Assembly: GCA_012516115.1 (NCBI GenBank)
Contig: JAAYXC010000050.1
Coordinates: forward strand, 1-13,262
Source of the DNA: Bacillota bacterium
GTDB lineage: Bacteria; Bacillota; UBA4882; JAAYXC01
Reading direction: 5' to 3'
Length of the DNA stretch: 13,262 nt
Shown here: positions 8,917 to 13,262 of the stretch, piece after piece
Layout: every line of letters begins with the position of its first letter
Position numbering within the stretch: the first letter of the stretch is position 1
Program-made: the position numbers and the translations under genes
The notes under the pieces: model-generated
The model's database searches: none
Told to the model about the DNA's origin: nothing
Seen by the model: only the letters and a program-made list of their open reading frames with translations

Positions 8917-10677
8917 ACGGGCTGGCAGCGGACGGTAGGTTGTGGCGAATTGAGGGAGGAACACATCGGCCGGGAGGTCATCCTCAACGGTTGGGTGGCG
9001 CGGCGGCGAAACCTCGGGGGGCTCATTTTCATCGATCTTCGCGATCGCAGCGGCCTGGTCCAGGTGGTTTTCACGCCGGAGCAGGGGGGAGAGCTCTTTA
9101 CCACCGCGGGCGACCTCCGAAGCGAATATGTGGTGGCCGTGGTTGGTCGAGTCCGGGCCCGGCCGGAGAGGAATCCCTCTCTCCCCACCGGCGGGGTGGA
9201 AGTCCTGGCCGAGCGACTGCACATCCTTAACGAGGCCAAGACTCCGCCCATTTACGTCAGCGAAGGTGATGGCACGGAGGCCGACGAAGCAGTCCGCCTG
9301 CGGTACCGTTATCTCGATCTCCGCCGACCGGAGATGCAGCAACGCCTGATGATAAGGCATCGCGCCGCCCAACTCGTGCGGTCCTTCCTGGACCGCCACG
9401 GTTTCCTGGAGATCGAGACCCCCATGCTGACCAGGAGCACTCCGGAAGGGGCCCGGGACTTCCTCGTCCCGAGCAGGGTCAATCCCGGACGTTTCTATGC
9501 CCTGCCCCAGAGTCCTCAGCTCTTCAAGCAGCTTCTCATGACCGCGGGATTCGAACGTTATTTCCAGATCGTCCGCTGCTTCCGGGACGAAGATCTCCGC
9601 GCGGATCGGCAACCGGAGTTCACCCAGATCGACCTGGAGATGTCCTTTCTCACCCGGGATCTCCTGCTGGGATTGATGGAGGAGATGATGGCCTTCATCT
9701 TCCGGGAGATCAAGGGGGTGGAAATTTCTTTACCTTTCCCGCGCTTGCGCTATGACGAGGCCATGGCACGCTTCGGATCGGATAAGCCCGCCCTCCGCTT
9801 CGGCCTTGAACTTTGCGATCTCACCGATCTCCTGGCCGGCTCGGAGTACAGGGTTTTTGCCCGGACCGCGGCCGAAGGCGGCGCCATAAAGGCGCTACGG
9901 GTACCGGGTTTGAGCGGTTGTTCCCGCCGGGAGCTGGAGGAACTGGCGGCCATGGCCGCGGCCCATGGCGCGGGCGGCCTGAGTTACCTCCTTTTTACCT
10001 CCGAAGGGCCCAAGTCCCCGGTGGCCAAGTTCCTTCGTCCCGAGGAGCTCGAAGCAGTAAAGACGCGGGCCGGAATAAGAGAGGGTGATCTCCTTCTCAT
10101 CGTGGCCGATCGGCCCACGGTGGCCGCGACGGCCCTCGGGGCATTGCGATTGGAGTTCGGCCGCCGCCTTGGGTTGATCCCGGAGGAACGTTACGCGTTC
10201 CTCTGGGTGGTCGATTTCCCCCTGCTGGAGTACGACCGGGAGGAAGGGCGCCTGGTGGCCGCCCACCACCCCTTCACCTCTCCCTTGGAGGAGGATCTGC
10301 CCTTCCTCGAGACCGCGCCGGAGCGCGTCCGGGCCAACTCGTACGATCTCGTCCTGAACGGGTTCGAGCTCGCCAGCGGGAGCATCCGGATCCACCGTCG
10401 CGAACTTCAGGAACGCGTCTTTAAGGTCCTCGGTCTCTCCGACGAGGAGGTCCGGGAGAAGTTCGGTTTCCTGCTCGAGGCTTTCGAGTACGGGGCACCG
10501 CCCCACGGGGGGATCGCCTTCGGTTTCGACCGCCTGGTGATGCTTTTGACGGGCGCTTCTTCGCTTCGGGACGTGATCGCCTTCCCAAAGACCACCAGTG
10601 CCTCCTGCCCGCTTACCGGCGCACCGGCCACGGTCAACCCGGAACAGCTCCGGGAGTTGCACCTGGCGTTGACCTAA
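8914..10677 (+). CDS. aspS: Aspartyl-tRNA synthetase
   Basis: The product is about 587 aa, the usual size of bacterial-type AspRS. It has an N-terminal OB-fold anticodon domain (CGELREEHIGREVILNGWV, LIFIDLRDRSGLVQVVF), class II motif 1 (FLEIETPMLTRSTPEGARDF), motif 2 (FRDEDLRADRQPEFTQID), the bacterial GAD insertion (about 285-415) and motif 3 (GGIAFGFDRLVMLL). It ends with the typical AFPKTTSASCPLTGAP. It charges tRNA-Asp; whether it also mischarges tRNA-Asn cannot be told from the sequence with confidence. The start is taken as TTG 8914, with ATG 8908 as the alternative. It lies 105 bases after hisS with no terminator between, so co-transcription with hisS is likely. Confidence 0.97.
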   Translation: MTGWQRTVGCGELREEHIGREVILNGWVARRRNLGGLIFIDLRDRSGLVQVVFTPEQGGELFTTAGDLRSEYVVAVVGRVRARPERNPSLPTGGVEVLAERLHILNEAKTPPIYVSEGDGTEADEAVRLRYRYLDLRRPEMQQRLMIRHRAAQLVRSFLDRHGFLEIETPMLTRSTPEGARDFLVPSRVNPGRFYALPQSPQLFKQLLMTAGFERYFQIVRCFRDEDLRADRQPEFTQIDLEMSFLTRDLLLGLMEEMMAFIFREIKGVEISLPFPRLRYDEAMARFGSDKPALRFGLELCDLTDLLAGSEYRVFARTAAEGGAIKALRVPGLSGCSRRELEELAAMAAAHGAGGLSYLLFTSEGPKSPVAKFLRPEELEAVKTRAGIREGDLLLIVADRPTVAATALGALRLEFGRRLGLIPEERYAFLWVVDFPLLEYDREEGRLVAAHHPFTSPLEEDLPFLETAPERVRANSYDLVLNGFELASGSIRIHRRELQERVFKVLGLSDEEVREKFGFLLEAFEYGAPPHGGIAFGFDRLVMLLTGASSLRDVIAFPKTTSASCPLTGAPATVNPEQLRELHLALT

Positions 10678-10684
10678 GTCCGGC

Positions 10685-10714
10685 TTGCGGCCGACGGTCG
10701 GTTTATGGTATCAT
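10685..10714 (+). promoter_or_regulatory. Extended -10 promoter of 6S RNA
   Basis: TTGCGG (10685-10690) is followed by 18 bases and TATCAT (10709-10714), with TG at 10706-10707 forming an extended -10 (TGnTATCAT). The predicted start near 10721 falls just before the 5' strand of the 6S closing stem. It lies directly after the aspS stop. Confidence 0.7.
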
Positions 10715-10720
10715 AAATAC

Positions 10721-10930
10721 CGACGGGGCAGCAAAACCCTGCTGTGTTCGTGGTGAAGCTGAAACGTTACGAACCCACGGCGTTATCTGGGGAGCCGGAC
10801 TCTGGTCGGACGGAGAGCCGCCGTCGCCCGACGACAGCCCAGGGCCGACCGGGAGGCGCCCACCTGCGAGAGCAGGGTTCAGATAACGATCAGCATTTAA
10901 CGGCACGGCGGGGTTTTTTGCTGCACCCCT
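10721..10930 (+). ncRNA. ssrS: 6S RNA
   Basis: The region folds like 6S RNA, the RNA that mimics an open promoter and sequesters sigma-A RNA polymerase. The ends form a closing stem of about 22 pairs: 10725-10746 with 10904-10929 (AGCAAAACCCTGCTGTG against CACGGCGGGGTTTTTTGCT, with small bulges). A central open region follows (about 10747-10780 and 10889-10903). Then comes a perfect 9-bp stem CGTTATCTG (10781-10789) / CAGATAACG (10880-10888) and a GC-rich apical arm with GGTCGG / CCGACC. A side hairpin CCTGC-GAGA-GCAGG lies at the 3' side of that arm. Length (about 205), the promoter and the place next to aspS, as for bsrA in B. subtilis, support the call. A hairpin GTTCGT (10746-10751) / ACGAAC (10769-10774) could form in the 5' side of the bubble. 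The exact ends are estimates. Confidence 0.88.
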
Positions 10931-10935
10931 TTTTT
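10904..10935 (+). terminator. 3' stem of 6S RNA with T run
   Basis: The 3' strand of the 6S closing stem is followed by TTTTTT at 10930-10935, which could end the 6S transcript. Read-through would produce a joint transcript with the cyclo-ligase gene 30 bases on. Confidence 0.5.
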
Positions 10936-10950
10936 ACCTTCGGAAAGGGG

Positions 10951-10968
10951 AAGGGGGAGAAGACGCTG
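10951..10968 (+). promoter_or_regulatory. Ribosome site supporting a CTG start
   Basis: AAGGGGG at 10951-10957 stands 8 bases before CTG 10966, the only suitably placed near-cognate start (ACG lies just before it) in frame with the cyclo-ligase. Confidence 0.5.
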
Positions 10969-11535
10969 GAGAAAGAGGCCTGGCGAAAGGAACTGCTCCG
11001 GCGGAGGATGGCGCTCCCACCCGCTTTTCGGCGGCGGGTGGGACGCCTGGTGGCCCTCCGGCTTCTTTCCCTCCCCGAGGTGCAACTCGCGCGGGTCGTC
11101 GGTCTCTATGCCGATTTCCGGGGCGAGGTCCCCACCGCCCGCCTGGCCCTCCTGCTCTGCCGGGCCGGCAAGACCCTGGCCTTCCCGGCCGTCATCCCTT
11201 GGGAAAAACGGCTCGTCTTCCGTTGCGTCCGCGACCGCCGCGATCTGGTGGTGGGTACGTACGGGATCCGGGAGCCCCGGCCCGACGTTCCGTCGATCGC
11301 CCGGCGCGCCCTGGACGTGGTGGTGGTGCCGGGGGTGGGTTTCGATCGCCGCGGTTACCGGCTGGGTTACGGGGCCGGCTACTACGACCGCTTCCTCCGG
11401 ACCGTCCGGCCGGATTGCTTCAAGGTCGGCCTGGCCTATGCCTGCCAGATGGTGCCGGTCCTTCCGGCCGAGGCGCACGATCTGCGCCTGGACGCCGTTG
11501 TCACCGAGGAAGGTGTCTTCCGGTTCCAGGAATGA
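10966..11535 (+). CDS. ygfA: 5-formyltetrahydrofolate cyclo-ligase
   Basis: The enzyme converts 5-formyltetrahydrofolate to 5,10-methenyltetrahydrofolate using ATP. The signature is clear: VVVPGVGFDRRGYRLGYG then AGYYDRFL, plus the N-terminal basic helix (WRKELLRRRMALPP) and the C-terminal LDAVVTEEGVF. From the proposed start it is 189 aa, the usual size. There is no ATG, GTG or TTG between the 6S T-run and the conserved N-terminus. CTG 10966 follows AAGGGGG (10951-10957) by 8 bases and is the best start. ATG 11008 would remove part of the conserved helix, and an in-frame extension back to 10744 would run through the 6S RNA. It lies directly after 6S RNA, the order known as ssrS-ygfA in proteobacteria. 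Confidence 0.93.
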   Translation: MEKEAWRKELLRRRMALPPAFRRRVGRLVALRLLSLPEVQLARVVGLYADFRGEVPTARLALLLCRAGKTLAFPAVIPWEKRLVFRCVRDRRDLVVGTYGIREPRPDVPSIARRALDVVVVPGVGFDRRGYRLGYGAGYYDRFLRTVRPDCFKVGLAYACQMVPVLPAEAHDLRLDAVVTEEGVFRFQE

Positions 11536-11920
11536 GCCCTCTCTCCGCTTGCACGGCCCTGGTGACTAACCCTTCTCCGACCAATACCTGTGCTCGTACG
11601 GCAGCCACACGGCACCGTATTTAGTCTTCAGCTTTATCGCCCGGAAATAAAGGGAGTTCCGCCATCTCGGCCGGGTAGATCCACTTTCCAGCGCCCTGGC
11701 GGCCCGCCGTGCCAGGGCATCGATCTTCCGGCAGCATGCTTTTCTCAGGTGTAATTCTCCGGGTTGACAGGCGACGGCCTGTAGATGCCCCTGGGGATGG
11801 TGCCGAAACGGCTCTGAACTCAGTCCTGGTCCGGGAAAGAGGGTCTTCAATGGTGAAAACGTCGCCGACGCCAAGATATTCCGGATCCGTATGATATGAG
11901 GTGAATGAGGATGGCGAGGT
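11536..11920. other. 385-base stretch without a convincing gene, possibly a decayed gene
   Basis: This lies between the convergent cyclo-ligase and nth genes. No clear terminator is seen. There are three inverted repeats: GCCCTGGC (11693-11700) / GCCAGGGC (11711-11718), ACAGGC (11767-11772) / GCCTGT (11777-11782) and CTTTAT (11632-11637) / ATAAAG (11647-11652). On the minus strand, protein-like stretches appear in different frames: EYLGVGDVFTIEDPLSRTRT near 11820-11880 in one, and KYGAVWLPYEHRYWSEKG ending at 11566 in another. This would fit a frameshifted remnant, but GC-rich noncoding DNA can look like this too. Confidence 0.4.
11566..11748 (-). CDS. Possible small ORF or gene remnant, 60 aa, unknown
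   Basis: In one minus frame an open stretch ends at 11566 with a protein-like tail (NSLYFRAIKLKTKYGAVWLP, then YEHRYWSEKG). The only plausible start is CTG 11748, 8 bases after GGAG; the first ATG in frame lies far upstream inside nth. The 60-aa product would be basic, with Cys5 and Cys6. No family is recognised. It may be the intact end of a broken gene. Confidence 0.2.
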   Translation of the reverse strand: MRKACCRKIDALARRAARALESGSTRPRWRNSLYFRAIKLKTKYGAVWLPYEHRYWSEKG

Positions 11921-12715
11921 TTAAGATTGCGCGGGGACGTGGGAACCCGGGCAGTCCGGTTCCAGCGGGCACTCTCCACATCGCGGGTTTCTGGGACGGC
12001 AGATCCGGCGACCATGCCCGATCATGGCCAGGTGCAGGGGGAGGCAATCCTCGGGTCGGATGATTTTCTCCAGGATGGCCTGGGCCCTGGCCGGATCCGT
12101 CTTGGCCGGGATGAGACCCAGCCGGGCGGCCACCCGCCTGATGTGGGTATCCACCGGAAAAGCCACCTGTCCAAGGGAGAAGAGCTGAACGCAGGCGGCG
12201 GTCTTCGGCCCTATTCCGGGAAAAGAGAGGAGGTGGTGGCGGACTTCCTGCCCCGACAGGTGGCGGAGAAAATCCAGGGACAGCTGGCCGCGCTCCGCCG
12301 AGAGGCGTGTGAGAATGGCCTTGATGGTATGGGCCTTTTGTCCGGCCAGGCCCGCGGGGGCGATGATCTGGGCGATCTTCTCTTCGGGAGCGACCATGAG
12401 GTCTTCCCAGCGGGGAAAGGCCCGACGTAACGCGGTGTAGGCCCGGAAGGAGATCCGGTCGTTCGTGGCCTGGGAGAGGACGGTCGCGACGAGTACGGCC
12501 AGGGGGTCCGCGGTCAGCTGGAGGAGGGGAAAATCCGTCTCTTCCTTCCGGGCTTCATCGCAGGTGGAGCGCAAGAGGCGGCGGAGCCGGGCGAGGGAAG
12601 CGGGCGAGGTGAAAAACCCGCTTCGCCGGGACGCCGATCGGTTCCCCCGGGGGTTACCATCATCCTTTATATCTATATCTTTATCTTGACCAGCCTCAGG
12701 TTGTCCAGTCCGCAT
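11921..12715 (-). CDS. nth: Endonuclease III family DNA glycosylase (HhH-GPD, iron-sulfur)
   Basis: The product is a base-excision-repair glycosylase/lyase. Numbered from ATG 12715 (264 aa), it has the helix-hairpin-helix FPGIGPKTAACV with the catalytic Lys171, the catalytic Asp189 in FPVDTHIRRVAARL, and a [4Fe-4S] loop with Cys239, Cys246, Cys249 and Cys255 (CX6CX2CX5C). The substrate-site segment reads LSQATND instead of the LSAQATD of E. coli Nth, so it may belong to a divergent subgroup with another base preference. The start is unclear: ATG 12715 lies 43 bases inside the upstream gene and has a weak ribosome site. It gives a polar extension of about 38 residues before the conserved fold. 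TTG 12574 would give 217 aa but cut into the first helix. Confidence 0.88.
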   Translation of the reverse strand: MRTGQPEAGQDKDIDIKDDGNPRGNRSASRRSGFFTSPASLARLRRLLRSTCDEARKEETDFPLLQLTADPLAVLVATVLSQATNDRISFRAYTALRRAFPRWEDLMVAPEEKIAQIIAPAGLAGQKAHTIKAILTRLSAERGQLSLDFLRHLSGQEVRHHLLSFPGIGPKTAACVQLFSLGQVAFPVDTHIRRVAARLGLIPAKTDPARAQAILEKIIRPEDCLPLHLAMIGHGRRICRPRNPRCGECPLEPDCPGSHVPAQS

Positions 12716-13116
12716 TCTTCGAATTCCCTGTTGTATCTTTCTTCGTAACGGGCCAGGATCTCCTGGCGTTCGCGGGGGGGCATCATTTCGATGGCTTCTT
12801 CGCCGATCTCTTCCGCCAGATCCCGATAGGCCAACCGCTGTACCAGATGGTCCCAGAAGCATTCCTCTTCATAATCGTCGATGAAACTCATTAATTCCTC
12901 ATCCAATTCCTCCGTGGGGAAGAAATGGCCGTGTTCATCGTGGGTAAAGCCGATCTCCTCGGCCAACGGTCCGGCTTGAAGATAGACGAGGTTTTCCACT
13001 TCGTCGAAGGCGGGGAGTCGTTCCTCCTGGGGCCTAAGGCTATTTACCAGCCAATTGCCGAGATAAACGAGTTTCATCAGGATTTCGTATTGTTTCGGCG
13101 TTAGCTCGATCTGCAT
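12673..13116 (-). CDS. Acidic conserved-type hypothetical protein, 147 aa
   Basis: I do not recognise a named family. The start is ATG 13116, supported by AGAGGAG about 8 bases upstream; an in-frame extension to 13206 has no ribosome site. The protein opens with a helical ELTPKQYEILMKLVYLGNWL, goes through FDEVENLVYLQA, and is very rich in Glu and Asp between about 38 and 136 (for example TEELDEELMSFIDDYEEE at 68-85). It ends with a basic VKIKI. It has no signal peptide or membrane segment, so it is probably cytoplasmic, helical and soluble. The helical N-terminus followed by an acidic middle reminds me of uncharacterised Clostridia proteins of similar size. It precedes nth on the same strand, with overlap or close spacing. 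Confidence 0.8.
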   Translation of the reverse strand: MQIELTPKQYEILMKLVYLGNWLVNSLRPQEERLPAFDEVENLVYLQAGPLAEEIGFTHDEHGHFFPTEELDEELMSFIDDYEEECFWDHLVQRLAYRDLAEEIGEEAIEMMPPRERQEILARYEERYNREFEECGLDNLRLVKIKI

Positions 13117-13224
13117 TCTTTCTCTCCTCTTTGCCTTCTTAGTCAAGGAAATGCGCAGCTTCTCGCCGGTCGCCCGTCGGTCGGAGAAGGAAGGGGCCAC
13201 AGTCACCCTTTCAACTTTATATCG

Positions 13225-13256
13225 TTGCCAAGTCGGGTGGATACCTATTTTGGCAA
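13225..13256. repeat. Inverted repeat upstream of the 147-aa gene, possible operator
   Basis: TTGCCAA (13225-13231) and TTGGCAA (13250-13256) are perfect 7-bp inverted arms separated by 18 bases, about 110 bases upstream of the minus-strand start at 13116. On the minus strand TATAAA (near 13221-13216) lies next to the inner arm and might be a -10. The region between 13117 and the window end is otherwise empty of genes. Confidence 0.45.
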
Positions 13257-13262
13257 GAGCGA

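Noticed and set aside
10744..10965. N-terminal extension of the cyclo-ligase reading frame through the 6S RNA
   Set aside because: The extension has no ribosome site, does not resemble the family, and overlaps a well-supported structured RNA.
11764..11792. TTGACA at 11764-11769 as a plus-strand promoter
   Set aside because: The region 16-18 bases downstream is GC-rich with no -10 match, and no gene follows on the plus strand.
11927..12430. 167-aa plus-strand open frame opposite nth
   Set aside because: It is antisense to a conserved gene with intact catalytic and iron-sulfur motifs and shows no family features or ribosome site.

Overview
The window looks like a chromosomal housekeeping segment from a GC-rich, probably thermophilic, spore-forming Clostridia-type Firmicute (Moorella or Desulfotomaculum-like). 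This rests on spoVT, the pth-to-mfd-to-spoVT order that B. subtilis also has, strong AGGAGG ribosome sites, frequent TTG starts, a Cys-rich HisRS and the high GC content. No species is claimed. I see no mobile element, CRISPR array, tRNA or rRNA gene.

Left part (1-4857, + strand): the 3' end of pth overlaps by 4 bases (ATGA) a 129-aa membrane protein that carries PrsW/CPBP-like glutamic protease motifs. It sits where B. subtilis has fin (yabK). Next come mfd (transcription-repair coupling factor, TTG start) and spoVT (forespore AbrB/GAF regulator), which ends in a clear intrinsic terminator.

Middle part (4858-8808, + strand): a small metallo-beta-lactamase-fold hydrolase, then a membrane-anchored parvulin-type foldase with its own sigma-A-type promoter and a TPR-like tail, then a terminator, then hisS behind a leader that can fold into a long hairpin.

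Right part (8809-11535, + strand): aspS, with a perfect 10-bp tandem repeat just before its ribosome site, then a well-supported 6S RNA with an extended -10 promoter, then 5-formyltetrahydrofolate cyclo-ligase, whose best start is CTG. The 6S-to-cyclo-ligase arrangement parallels the ssrS-ygfA unit of proteobacteria.

Far right (11536-13262): a 385-base stretch with no convincing gene, possibly a decayed one, then on the minus strand an unrecognised acidic 147-aa protein followed by an endonuclease III family DNA glycosylase. Upstream of the 147-aa gene lies an inverted repeat that could be an operator.

Most of the window is core cell maintenance: translation (pth, hisS, aspS), DNA repair (mfd, nth), sporulation (spoVT), secretion folding and folate metabolism. 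The least ordinary items are the mini-protease at the fin position, the Cys cluster in SpoVT, a Pro in place of a conserved Thr in HisRS, the 6S-linked non-ATG gene and the unexplained leaders and repeats.
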